This document shows positions 36,678 to 47,759 of a stretch of 64,000 nucleotides of DNA, piece after piece (within the stretch, counting starts at the first letter, position 1; each line of letters starts with the position of its first letter). Made by a program: the position numbers and the translations under genes. The notes under the pieces were generated by a model, which saw nothing but the letters and a program-made list of their open reading frames with translations, had not been told where the DNA came from and did no database searches. Origin of the DNA: Celoporthe dispersa (lineage: Eukaryota > Ascomycota > Sordariomycetes > Diaporthales > Cryphonectriaceae); the NCBI GenBank assembly GCA_016584495.1, contig WAID01000015.1:1-64000 (forward strand), in the 5' to 3' direction.

Positions 36678-36936
36678 CAACCCCTAGGAGTTAATTTTCG
36701 CACTTCGCCACCTGAGCAATACATATTTATGAAGCAGGCTATTGTCTTCTCTACCATTTTCACCAATCTCTCTTGAAGATAATACTTATTACAGATAAAA
36801 ATTGCTTGAATTACAGCGTTTATCTACTAGATCAACATTTATTCAGTAAAGTAGGTCTGAGTTTGATTTGGCATTCTGCATTGTACAGTATGTTCTGCTC
36901 CGGTGGCGAAGTGTGAAAATTAATCCCTGGGGGTTG
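36678..36936. mobile_element. 259-bp MITE-like element with 41-bp terminal inverted repeats
   Basis: Left end 36678-36718 and right end 36896-36936 are reverse complements at 36 of 41 positions; both contain the core CACTTCGCCACC. The interior is AT-rich and non-coding. No target-site duplication is obvious. A single related end is present near 33032-33063, so the family occurs at least twice in this window. Confidence 0.75.
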
Positions 36937-37779
36937 TACATTTTGAGCCTCTGGATAAGCTACAGCCAGGGTCGCTTGGCTGGATTACCAGAAATAGCGA
37001 AGGCGTGGGCATAGCCTCAACAGCCTGAACAACAAGTGCTTTTGTATAAGGCTTTGGCAAGAAAGAACAACCTATCAGAAATTATTATGCTAATCAAGCT
37101 GAGGCGAGCAAGGCGAGCATTGGTGAATACAAATGTGTGTGCGTTTTGGACTACCTTCTAAATGAAAAAAAGAGAATGAAAGTAAGGAAGGGAGCATGGC
37201 CGTTATACACGCCGTGGAGCCTATTGGTCTTGGGCCAATCAGAAGGCCAAATTTCTGAATATGAAGGCCCAGCTCGAGACACAAGATTACGAAGGAAATT
37301 CATAGTTGTAAAGTGGCCATTTAGCAGCTTTGGTGTAAGTTGGATTATTGGACATCAAGATTTTTTACTTCGCTTTTATACCATATCTAGCTATTAGTGA
37401 CCATTTTGTTGGCTGAAAATCATTCCTTATAGCTAGGTTGAAAACCTTCTAATTCCCGAAGCAAATATGTAACATGACGGTAAGCATACTTGCCTGCTTT
37501 TAACCCGAGAACCTGGGCTGTAATAGCGTCTGCAGCAACTTCAGGTTCGAGGAGCAAGTCCCCGAAATTAACTACTTCCCGTAAAGTAGAGTTTATTATT
37601 GACGTATGAAGCTACTTTAGGTGTATGACAGTGAAACAATCAAGAAGAATTGCCCGGAAACCAGAGACATGTTGGCTGTATAGTGTGCGAGTCCTCCCTG
37701 TTTATATAAGCCACATCATTTCCAATGAGGACTAGGGATGGTCATTCTTCTATTGCTCGCACATATATCGTACCTACTG
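36937..37779. other. Gene-free stretch
   Basis: No recognisable coding sequence or repeat on either strand. Confidence 0.4.
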
Positions 37780-38290
37780 TAGACATGTTTTGCGTTGTAC
37801 CTGCGCTTCAATTCCTCCCCAGTTCTTCATACAGGTTAGAGAAGCAGCCTTAGAGCAGCTATAGTTAACATTCGATGCTATCGCAACAGAGCTTGCGATG
37901 CTCGCGATGGTGATTATATGTCCGTGATGATATTTGGTCATGGATTGTATAAATTCTTTAACGAGAACGAAAGTCGCCACGACGTTCACATCGAAGGCCG
38001 ATCGGATGACGTTTTCGGTTCCTTGAGTAATGGCACCATACTTGCGACTCCCGTATTGTTGATTAGAACATTCATATTCCCAATATCCCGGCGAATGGTC
38101 TGGGTAACTCGATGTACATCTTGCATGGAAATTACGTTGGCTTTGTAGAAGTATACGTTAGTGGGTAATGGATCTCGTGGAAGCTATAAATCTACCACCG
38201 CAATTATAATGCTTCTCTTTGTGAGCTTTCTGACGCCAATGCAGCCATTGCCTCCCATGATGAGGGCAATTTACTTTCTCCAGTCCCACG
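37780..38290 (-). pseudogene. Decayed short-chain dehydrogenase/reductase
   Basis: Minus-strand remnant of an SDR. In order: NVYFYKANV..VHRVTQTIRRDIGNMNVLINNTGVAS (family NNAG motif), then after a one-base frame change AFDVNVVATFVLVKEFI, then HIITIASIASSVAIAS and the active-site tetrad region NYSCSKAASLT (YxxxK). The N-terminal Rossmann motif lies in a stretch with stops, and the C-terminus is lost after the YxxxK helix. It resembles SDRs of the retinol-dehydrogenase-like 16C type. Non-functional. Confidence 0.75.
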
Positions 38291-38839
38291 GGCGGCTCTG
38301 AGCAAGCTTCTTAGCTAAGCCAAAGCAAGTAAAATGAGCCAGGTATTTGGAATGAGGCCGCTCATTTCGAAATTGGTGATATAAGCATAGAATTTATTGG
38401 ATTGAACGCTTAAAGAAAAATGAGGAAGGAGTGGAAATTTTAAACATGTTCTGATCTCCAGCTATCTAATATAAGATTGCTTTTGTAAAGAATGTTAAGC
38501 TGATTTAGGCAGCTATGCAGCAGAGATCGAGGTAGTAGCGAAGTCAAGCTCGTTCTTATTATTATTCCCACGGCACTCCCTTTGAAACTCCGTCGCCGTT
38601 GGCCACTTGAGCCGGGTGCCGCTTGTGAAACTTTTCTTCTCTGAAATTTGATAGAATGATGTGCTTAAGCCAAAATAGTTGCTGAGCCTGAGTACCACAG
38701 AGTATGTGGTTGCATTAACCTAAATAGCTCTTACAAGCCGGCGTTGCTTTTCATAGCTATTATCCGTCCAACAGCACTTATTGACTTCTTCCGTTCCCGG
38801 TAACGACTTCAGCCGGACTAATTCTCTTAACAGGAACTG

Positions 38840-39665
38840 CGGCTAGAGAGCTTACCAGCGGCAGTGATTGTTATAGGTCATGGCATAGGCGCGATCTAGG
38901 TATCAGGCTTACTTCGATTTGGTTCCAGGATTCTCCTCGTGCGCTATCATGTTCGACTTCTGCATTTTGGAAGAAAAGACGGTAAGCCGCGCAATCTTCT
39001 CTCAGTGTCTGAAGAGCTGCAAGACTTTCGCAACATCATTGCCTGGGTTCGCCAGCAACCGAACAAATTTGATACTAATAGAGTTATAGTCTGGGGCAGT
39101 AATTCCGGAAGCATACACACTACTTCCCTCATAGCATTTGATCATCAACTTGCTGGAGGTATCGCACAAGGTCGATGCGTTGATGGTTTCGCAGCAACAA
39201 AAATGTAACCATTGTGGAAGAATCTTCGTCTTATACAGAGCGCAATATTGGACTGTATCACACCCTTAGTTGGAGGGGAGCTAACCTATGTCCTTTTGAC
39301 AGGGGATGGCTTACCAGAATCGCTAATCGCCCTGATAGAGGGTCTAAGGAGATCCGACGCCGGCAAAGAATTACTCCGCCAGATGTTCCCTTCAAAGTTC
39401 CCAAATAAGATCATCGCTCGTTCGCTGCTTGATCTATCCTCAAGTCGCCTAGCTCTTAAGGTTCACAAGAATCAAAAGTCCTATCTCATAGTGCTTCTAA
39501 CGTGAGACAATGAACTCCCTTTACATGCCGCGGAAGCTACTGTGGGGGGAGAGACTGAGGGGTCCTAGCAAGCATTTTGATTTCTATACTGAATGGCGCT
39601 CCTTTGAAGCTGATATAACTGGTTAGCTCAACTTTTTGGAGCGCATACCCCAGAAATAAATGATG
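38840..39665 (+). pseudogene. Decayed alpha/beta-hydrolase (dienelactone-hydrolase/X-Pro-peptidase-like)
   Basis: Across frames: LPAAVIVIGHGIGAI followed by a TAG stop, GSRILLVRYHVRLLHFGRKDGKPRNLLS, DFRNIIAWVRQQPNKFDTNRVIVWGSNSGS (nucleophile elbow, usual GxSxxG), then QGRCVDGFAA. It ends near HFDFYTEWRSFEADITG-stop-LNFLERIP, which matches the family's terminal HFD..F catalytic-His region. Several stops sit where CAG/CAA would be expected, fitting C-to-T mutation. No intact frame remains. Confidence 0.65.
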
Positions 39666-40343
39666 CTGTGGTCAGCAGTGTGATATCAAATGCAGAGCAT
39701 CCAAGGTCCCAAAGCTTTTGCAACTATTGAGAAGATAAATTTCAAGTGATCTTCCAGCAGCCAGAACAATATTACACATTACAGAAGTGCGTTTCTTCTT
39801 TTTCGTTTCCGGACCCTCTAAGCAAGCTTTGACCCAATATAAAGTGCTTTCCTGAGTGCCTGCACTCTCACCGCTTACGTATGTACTAGTTGTTACTATT
39901 ACAACCTTCATGCTATGGTACAATCGTCATTTCTCAATTCAAGGCTCAAACGAAATCAATAGCGCCCTCCGGCAGAATAGGCCATCCAGCTTCTTGAAAA
40001 CAGGTAAGGAGCCAATGCTTTCGGCAAAGATAAAAGGGTGGATCCATAAGATCCGGCATAAGGTTTCACGAGTCGTTGCGCTTTTATCGTTCACGTGTTA
40101 AGCAAAACGGTCGTTTGCCGGATAAGACTATCGTTCGTTGAATCAGGATTCAAATGAGAATACGATCGGCTTCGGGTGGAACGGACTGTCAAACTCTTTT
40201 GTAGCTATCTACAAATACACCCTTCAAGAAACAATGATAGATCCCGGGTATAAGTTGAGCGCCAGCCCGCTGTTGTGCCTGGGCCCTATTGGATTTGAAT
40301 CCAAACACGCGGGTAGCCTTTGGTTGTCATGCTGTTAGACACC
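39666..40343. other. Gene-free stretch upstream of the permease
   Basis: Short frames at 39856-40101 and 40138-40338 have no family resemblance that I recognise. Confidence 0.4.
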
Positions 40344-42262
40344 ATGAAACTCACTACCCTAATTAAGAGTGTCCAACTAATGATGCTAGCTACCTGTGCC
40401 ATAGCATCACCGCACGTTCAGCGTATAGCAAAGTGTACATCTAAGGTTCTCAAGCCGAAGGTGGTTATTGTTAATTTTGTAAGGATTTGTGCATCACCTC
40501 AGACTACCTGGCCTTAATTAATAGTTGACTCTCCTGGCAGTTCAACCCCGAGGCTTTGATATGGTACGGAATACCTGAATTCAATTTGCTGGAAAAGAAC
40601 GTTTCTGTTCCTGGACTTGCACCGCCGTTGAAAGGTGTAACGCCTGTGTTTGGAAACATTCATTGCACAGAAGACGGGCAGATTTGTCAGCTCGTCACAG
40701 GGAGAGCACGTGAGGATTTGCAGCCCATGTCTCCACTGAACATTTTGTGAGCAGCACTAATTGAGAATCTGTGATCTCAGAGACTAATACCGGCATATCG
40801 ACTTTTGCATTTGCTATGAGCGACCAGTTTGACTTAACAGAGAGCTACTTTCTCATGGCGGGAATCGCGGGCATCAACCCAGCAGTCGGGACCATCAGCT
40901 CAGTCACGTTCTCACGGTTTGCAGTGCAGGGAGATATGCAGTACGAGATCGATGCGAGAGAGATCCCTAGTAACTTTAGCACGGGATACTTTCCTTCTGG
41001 AGAGTGATGGTCCGGGCCAGTACCCCGGGTCTCTGTATGGGACTGAGGTGTTCGAACTGAACGATAATCTGCGGAAGAAGGTGACTCTACTATCTGTCTG
41101 ATAAGACTTGCTAGTTCGAAGCATCTGACCGGCTCTATGTCTTCTAGGTCGCAGCTCAAGCGAGCGAGGTCTCGCTTAATGACAGCGTGCAAGCAGAGGC
41201 TTATCGAGCTTTATATCCTGGTGTTCTGAGCTCGGGAGCCCCATCCATCATTCTCACCGATACGGTCACGACTAATCATGTTATGACCCATCCAACATGC
41301 AGGTCACGAATAAAGTGGCCCAACAGCGGGGCACGGAAAACTGGCAGAATCCAGATACAGAAGCAGAAAAGAAGGATTACATAACCCAGGGTTAGGGTTA
41401 CTGATAGATGAGATAGACATCTATCACATCTATCAGTGATAGATGGTGTAATGAACGGTGGTGGAAGGTGCCACTGTACTACATAGATCCAAAAGATCAG
41501 CAGATATTCGAATTCGCTATTCGAATATTCCTTCCAACCGTACATATAGCTTACGCCTGGACCACGGGTCGTAACAGATGGGATAGACATCTATCACATC
41601 TATCAAACTGAAGAGCTGGATATATAAGGACACACTCATTACCAACAGATAGATTCAGTACATAGCTCTTCAGTCGTCAATCTAAGTATTCAGTCTTACA
41701 CATTGAATAGCCCCAAAGGCAGTGAACACTTGCATCACTTATTAGGACTTATACGGTTCCGTATTCAAGGACTCAACGCTTTTTTGATATCTTTCTTGCT
41801 AGCATAAACCCAATCGGTACTTAGGAATCTTCGGATTACTGCAGTGCTCATTACAAATCAGTATTGGCATGGCTCATTGATGGCAAGCGCCATGGGGAAC
41901 TACACTTCTCTTCTAACAAATGGAAGCGCTGTTTACGGTACTACACAACAGAACGACAACGCTGCTCTCGAGGGTTTCCTCAGAGGTGCTCTTGTGGGGA
42001 AGCTCGACTTTGGTCGCATCATTTTGATGCGGTCCGCCAGTAATTTTGACCGTCCCCATGCCTCGGAATCAGTGCTACAAAGCCTTATTTACGATACCAG
42101 TGGTGCCTTTGAGCCGTCGCTCAACAACTTGGTTCTGTGCGGAGTTAAAATTATTCAGAATATAATTGGGGATTGGGATAAGGAGTATAAAGAAGGAATT
42201 GCGGCTGATAATTATATTGGTGATATCATGGGGAGTCTTGGTGGAAATCCTGATTTTGGGTA
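40344..42262 (+). pseudogene. Purine nucleoside permease (NUP family), split by a solo LTR
   Basis: Fungal/bacterial NUP family (nucleoside uptake or binding). The start at 40344 gives a signal peptide (LIKSVQLMMLATCAIA). Following exons: PKVVIVNF|FNPEALIWYGIPEF, VFGNIHCTEDGQICQLVTGRA, then TFAFAMSDQFDLTESYFLMAGIAGINP and EIPSNFSTGYF (family core). One extra base near 41000 breaks the frame before GPGQYPGSLYGTEVF. After VAAQASEVSLND and GAPSIILTDTVTT the gene is cut by the LTR at 41279-41855. Removing the LTR and one copy of the target repeat rejoins TVTT to NQYWHGSLMASAMGNYT in frame. The C-terminal part continues to YIGDIMGSLGGNPDFG; no acceptor follows the GTAAGT there, so the 3' end is unclear. 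Confidence 0.85.
41279..41855. mobile_element. Solo LTR with 5-bp target-site duplication
   Basis: A 577-bp element begins TGTTATGACC and ends CTCATTACA (TG..CA termini). It is flanked by exact AATCA copies at 41274-41278 and 41856-41860. It contains a TATA-like GGATATATAAGG at about 41617 and two copies of a GATAGACATCTATCACATC motif (41411 and 41584), the first inside a near-perfect palindrome. No internal gag/pol is present, so this is the product of LTR-LTR recombination. A Ty3/gypsy or copia origin cannot be assigned. Confidence 0.9.
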
Positions 42263-42621
42263 AGTGCTTTTGAGTTTTGATGCCGATGTTACCTTTGTTG
42301 GAAAACACTACCTTGATGCCCACCCCTCTTAACAACCCCGGCACCAACTTTCCCGGAGCCGATTGGTAAAGCTAACACTTGATAGACCATATTGGAGTTG
42401 ATGCAGCACTGCGAGTCAAAAATCATTATCGTATTGAAGGGTGTTGTCAACCTTGAATAGGGTATGAAAATGGATTTTGGGAGAATCTAGAACTTCTAAG
42501 TATCAGTTTTATCGCTTCGTCAACTAGTCAAGTTTCCTGCCAAAATAATATCGTAATTTGCGAGTGGCTCTCTTCTCAACTCGACCCTATACCACTTGAC
42601 GGTTCTTATCTACGCTACAAA
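42263..42621. other. Gap between the permease relic and the pogo element
   Basis: No gene is seen. An in-frame-looking tail NNPGTNFPGADW ending in TAA at 42367 might be a last permease exon, but no splice acceptor supports it. Confidence 0.35.
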
Positions 42622-42623
42622 TA

Positions 42624-43355
42624 AGTCGCGGGGGTAGTTTCCGGCCACCCTGGCCGGCCACAGCGCCTCCTTCAACCACTTTTACATCTATCAATATTTC
42701 TCAATCAATTTAATTCTGAATAACCTTATCTTTTCACAGAATATCGATATGACCCTCGAGAAGCTCTATACCGAGTTTGAACTAGACTAGGCTGTTAAGA
42801 CTGTCAGGAACGACTTGTCTCAATGGAAAGCTTCGAAAGAATGGGGTATCCCACGAAGCACACTCTAGAACCGTTTAGAAAGAGCATAATCGCATAAAAC
42901 AACCTACTATAACTAATAGAGGCTTTCGATTATTTAGGAAGAGAAGCTAGTTGAATAGTGAACCAGGACTCGGGCGCAGTCGCACGAGAGGACTGACGCC
43001 GGAGCAATGGACAAGGGCTGTCGCAGCCCAGGCATGCTGAAGTCAGAAGAACGACAACAAACGAAGCCCACAATGGCACAAGGTCAGGATGAAAAGCCTG
43101 CCTTAGACCTGTCCAGAGGGCTCAAATTAGGAAAAGAAGGGAAAGATGATGATTATTTCTGTCTAGGCGAAGGAGGAAAAAAAATGAAGGGGGTTGTGCC
43201 CTTGTATCTGAACACTCTCAGGACCCACCTGCACTCTATGTCCCAAGGTCCACTCCACTGGCCACCATAACAACAAGTGAATGAAATATATAGGTATATA
43301 TATATACGGGTGTAGTGTGACCGGCCAGGGTGGCCGGCAACTACCCCCTGCGACT
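42624..43355 (+). mobile_element. RIP-mutated pogo/Fot1-type DNA transposon remnant
   Basis: Terminal inverted repeats at 42624-42661 and 43317-43355 begin AGTCGC(A)GGGGGTAGTT and continue to CCACCCTGGCCGG. Both ends are flanked by TA (42622-42623, 43356-43357), the target duplicated by pogo/Tc1-type elements. The interior from 42751 encodes a decayed psq-type helix-turn-helix start of a transposase (KASKEWGIPRSTL, RLSII, EEKLVE). Its stops stand where Q or W codons are expected, i.e. C-to-T or G-to-A changes. The DDE catalytic part is missing, so it is a deleted, inactive copy. Confidence 0.85.
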
Positions 43356-43359
43356 TATC

Positions 43360-45087
43360 ACTATCTCGTCGCAAAAATTCGTAGCCTCCACAAAACGCTC
43401 AGCCACGATATGGCTCTTGAAAGCACCCTAGGACAGGAAAGTCGGATTTAAGAAATCGTTCTCATAGTTGCGAGTACTCGATCGGCCAAGTCGCCAAACA
43501 ATACTAGAAAATTGTCAGAAGCTGGTATCTTCCAAAGAAGGTGGTGATGAGCGCTCAGTGCGTCCTGAAGTGCTGCGGTGCCCGCCAGGGTTCGAGGTAA
43601 TCTTGTGAATATTCATGCGAGCATGGGAACCAAACCATCTGGTAAGCGCTTGCGCGAAGAAGGGTGCGCTGGACCACACACCGCTCGTGACATATCAATC
43701 GGGAAGGAAGTGATGGATTAAAGGGTTGGTTGTCTCTGGAGTGTGACTTTAGACGGGTTGGGAACCAGATCGTTCCCATAATGGAAATGAATCTGTCTCT
43801 TAGGTTTTCTCGGCTCAATGTTAATGGTCGAGACCTTCTACATGGTAGCGAGGTGATATATGAACACGCGTTCAATGCTTAGTTCATCATTGCTTAGAAC
43901 ACGGTCTGTTCTGGACGAAGTCGCATGAATTTGGGCAGATATGTAATTAGTAGAGAAAAGCCAAAGACAGTTTGAAAAAAGTGAGGAATGTAGGGCCCAA
44001 GCACCTCACGTATTTGCCGTGGTCGAAGCTGTCAAGGTTATAATGTGGACTACAAACATTGCTAGTAGATTTGAGCGACGCGTAATTATTACGTTGGTGA
44101 GGTCTAATATTTTAATGTGTAGTATTTCTGTAATTACTTTTTTTAATCCCCGGATGCGGGGTAAAATCCCTGTGCCAGCTCCACCAACGGAACGAGCCTC
44201 TTCCCCAAGCATGTGCCGACTTTTAACAGCCACTAGCAGAACGCTGGTCGGCTTGACAGCTATTTACGGCTTAAATCTCGGAATGTGGAGGCGGGTTGGT
44301 CACGGCTACGAGACGAAACGCAACAACGGAGGAAGACGCTTCGTTCCCACCATCCGTCCAAGTCATTGCAAGTGCGCATCCGCATTGAGACGGTCCGCCC
44401 CGTCATCGTGGTCCGCCCACTTCCCGACCACCCCGCGCGGTCGGGACATCCACACCATCTGGGGAGAATTTAATTGGACCCACTCTCTGAGCAACGTTTC
44501 TATTCACCATCGGCCATAGTTCGAACAGTGGTTTGATTTGTGTAATGCTCACTGCGTGCTGTAGAAATTCCCCCCGAAGAGAAGCTGGCTCAGAGTGAAA
44601 GCAGTCGATTGTTTTTGAAAAGAGTCAAGACTAACAAACATCACTGCCCAAGCTCAGTGTAGCAGGAGGCACGGCGAAAGACATGATAGTAAAGATGCAA
44701 ATTATCATCCTTCATAATAATGACCTGTAGTATGTGTTGCGTAGAAGCTACGACCATATGGATAAGCCAATTGTTAAATTACGTCGATCTGACCGTCGGC
44801 AAATATCGCGGATGCAAGGGAGGCTCTTATGCACGCCCACAACGCGGCTGCAACACATGATAGCTACACGCATTTCTTCATCTAGGGTTAGGCTACAAGG
44901 GCAATGGCGATTCACATATAAATATACCTGGACCTCCACACTCGCTGGTGTGAAAAATCTAGATTTGTAGGCGTTAAGGTTTTCAAATCTTCTTGCATCC
45001 CCATCACCTTTCTGAAAAAAGGAGCAAGCCCTTCTACTTCTTCATATTCACCTTTCCCCTGTGCCTACAATAGTCACAGACAACAGG
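43360..45087. other. Gene-free stretch
   Basis: Open frames at 43555-43875 (minus) and 44019-44519 (plus) show no family resemblance or splice pattern. No repeat was identified. Its right edge is the promoter of the beta-helix gene. Confidence 0.4.
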
Positions 45088-46734
45088 ATGATCCACACAG
45101 GGGCTCTCCGGACACTAGTAGGGCTGCTTACCGTCAGAGGAGCTCTCGCCTCAGTCTCTGTCGGAGACCCTCCGATGTGATCTCTCCAAGCGACTGGGCC
45201 GCGGACAACGCCATTGTCCCTGACTATGACGTTCCTTTTCCCAGTGTTCAGCCGAGTGACAGTAAGCATATAGCTCACCCTCACTCCAACCCCACCCCCC
45301 CCCCCGGCCCGAGAAGAAAGAAAAAGAACAGCAGCTGTTGTTTTCCGTACTTCCGATATCTTGCAACTTTCCTCCTTACCCAATCGACTTTCATAATCTA
45401 ATGCCTATATAGTTGTTGCCAAATATATCTTCGACGAGAACAGCACTTCGATCTCCCACGAAACCTTCACCGTAGATGCGAACGACACAAGCGTCATCCT
45501 TGTAGCCGAGGGAGCTGACCTTGACCTGTCCTATGTCGATGTAATCAAATTTGGCTATTCCTCAAACCTGGATGATGCGAGTTTCTGGGGTTTCAACGCT
45601 GCGATAAACGTGGTAAAGAACCCTTCCTTCACGTCTACTTGACCGAGACTGCCACCTGATCTATCCCTGCCCACTTCTATGATACTAATATTGTATTGTA
45701 CCCGGTACCAAGGCCAACGCCTCGACTGCGAGTTTCGACCACATCAACGTAACGGTGCACAATGGCGCGGCCAACGTCTATAGCTATGGCACCGACACGA
45801 CTGTCAACGTAACCAACGCTTGGCTATACTCATCTGGTCCCGTCTCCCACGGCCTTTATGCTAGCGGAAACGGCACCATCTACGGTGCCAACATAGCGCA
45901 CTTCTCGGGTGGACATCGCAGCTCCTCCTTCTCCGGTGACTCGCCCAAGGGAGTCATCTACATCCGCGACAGCGTCGCGCACAGCCAGGGCATCGGTTCC
46001 GCCACATACTACGCACTGGGCGAGATCTTCGCCGACAACGTCGTCTCGGTGAGCGAGAATGGTCCTGTCGTCTTCATGGACGGCAAACAGAACGTGTCCC
46101 TGGTGAATTGCGACGGCACCGCGGGGGCTGCTCGGTGGCATGGTTATCTTCAGCAGCTCAGTTCGAATGGCCGGGGCGAGCATAAGTGTCACTGACAGCC
46201 GTATCGCGGCCAACGGGTCCGATATGCCGGGACTCTGGTTTGGCAACGTGATCGCCGACGTCGATCTACACAACACACAGATCGACACCCGGAGCGGCGT
46301 CCTGGTCGTCGCCAACTATTCACAGGTTACGCAGGACTTTGACTACTATGCGTCGTACGTCGACAATTCGGACTTAGCGCCCGCTGAGGTGTACGTCACC
46401 GTGTCCGATTCCTCGCTCGTCGGCGACCTGGTCCCGTACAATGAGTCGTACATATCGTGGAACTTGACTGAGTACAGCACCTGGTCCGGGGCTGCGTACT
46501 CTGGGTATGGGACATCATATGTGGATGTCGCGCTGGACTTGTCGAGCAATTGGACACTGACAGCCACGTCGTACGTCCAAAAACCTCACGGACGCGGATG
46601 AGTCCCTGGCGAACATTGTCAGCGACGGGTACACTCTGTACTACAATTCGAGTGCGCTGCTCAATGGATGGTTGGGAAACCGGACTATTACACTTTCGGG
46701 TGACGGGGTTATTACCCCCGGAACGCAGCCTTAA
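45088..46734 (+). pseudogene. Secreted right-handed beta-helix (pectin-lyase-like fold) protein with several frameshifts
   Basis: A signal peptide (LRTLVGLLTVRGALASV) follows the ATG at 45088. Exon 1 reaches VPFPSVQPSD, an intron starts GTAAGC, and further exons carry the repeats typical of parallel beta-helices (VNVTNAWLYSSGPVSHGLYAS, TIYGANIAHFSGGHRSS, VIYIRDSVAHSQG, VSVSENGPVVFMD, ISVTDSRIAANGSDMP, VDLHNTQIDTRSGVLVV). No catalytic motif of pectate lyases is evident and the function is unknown. The frame breaks three times: near 45160-45180 before VISPSDW, in the G5 run at 46123-46127 before LGGMVIF, and in the A5 run at 46579-46583 before NLTDADE. The last two are corrected by dropping one base from the run. 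Either a young pseudogene or an assembly artefact. Confidence 0.75.
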
Positions 46735-47759
46735 AAAAGAGTAGGGAGGGGTGTATATTAACGCCGCGTCTGTAATGGGAAGTCAGTATATCCGCAGTTT
46801 GGATTCACTTTTGAAGATGAAGGATTTTGATAATAAATGAACTCGTTCGCCTGAGCGTATTCTAGACGAGCCAACATAGTCTCATCATCCTTTCCGCCAT
46901 TATGCTCAAAAATTTAGAAGCGTCTTAAAATTAGTAGGCTCTGCATGGCACTTATACTTTGCACGGTGCAATCCAGAGAGGGCCCTCTTTCGTGATAGCA
47001 TCTTCGCTTGTTTGCACCCCTTAAAGTCTTAGCTTTGGATCGACATCAGCATTGCCGTAGAAATCCCCATAGAATTGGACCATCAGGTGCCACAGAGCCA
47101 TGCTATGTGCCCTACGATCCTTCCACTAGGCACAATAGTATAGGTTGCTTATGATAATTCTTCTTGGTCCGACAATTGAATCATACGTCCCCCGAACGTA
47201 GAATGTACGCCTGCTGCTCCTGATCTTGATATTCCGGTTTTCCTTTGGCCCTTGTGTCTTTCGTTCTCCCGTTTGTGGCTGCTGTTCTCTGCACAACTGG
47301 TCGAGATCTTAGGTCTAACCAAAATAATTAAGGTGTGCTTGTCACTAGAACTCTTCTGGATTGGCATTCCTCGTTCATCAATTAGTTCTCTTTCTCTAGT
47401 TAGCAGCGTCAGCCTATGCCATGCCTACATCAGTATCTTGAGTCTAGACCCGCTGATGAGACCAACCTGGTCATTACTTGTTCTGCGAATCACTCGGAAT
47501 ACTCTCTCCTACTCTTCTGCCCGTCCAATCCAACAAGGGACACAGGGCTAACGAAAAATAGAAACACACGCTTTACTTAAGATTTTGCAGACACAATGAA
47601 AGCTCAAAAATATGGCACAACGGTCAGCAATAGAGTATAATTACTTGGCACTCTCCCGAGACACAGGCTTTTATAAAACATTTTTCTGCTCATCTAGGAA
47701 AGAAGTATTTCTCAGTCCCCACAGTCCTTACATTTTCAGCACTCTGAAGAAAGATCACA
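46735..47759. other. Gene-free stretch
   Basis: The frame at 47252-47551 is hydrophobic but resembles no family. Nothing else is supported. Confidence 0.4.

Noticed and set aside
43007..43270. 87-codon open frame inside the pogo element
   Set aside because: Lies in the deleted interior and shows no transposase motif; chance frame.
44019..44519. 166-codon open frame
   Set aside because: Composition and frame overlap on the minus strand do not favour either; no known motif or signal.
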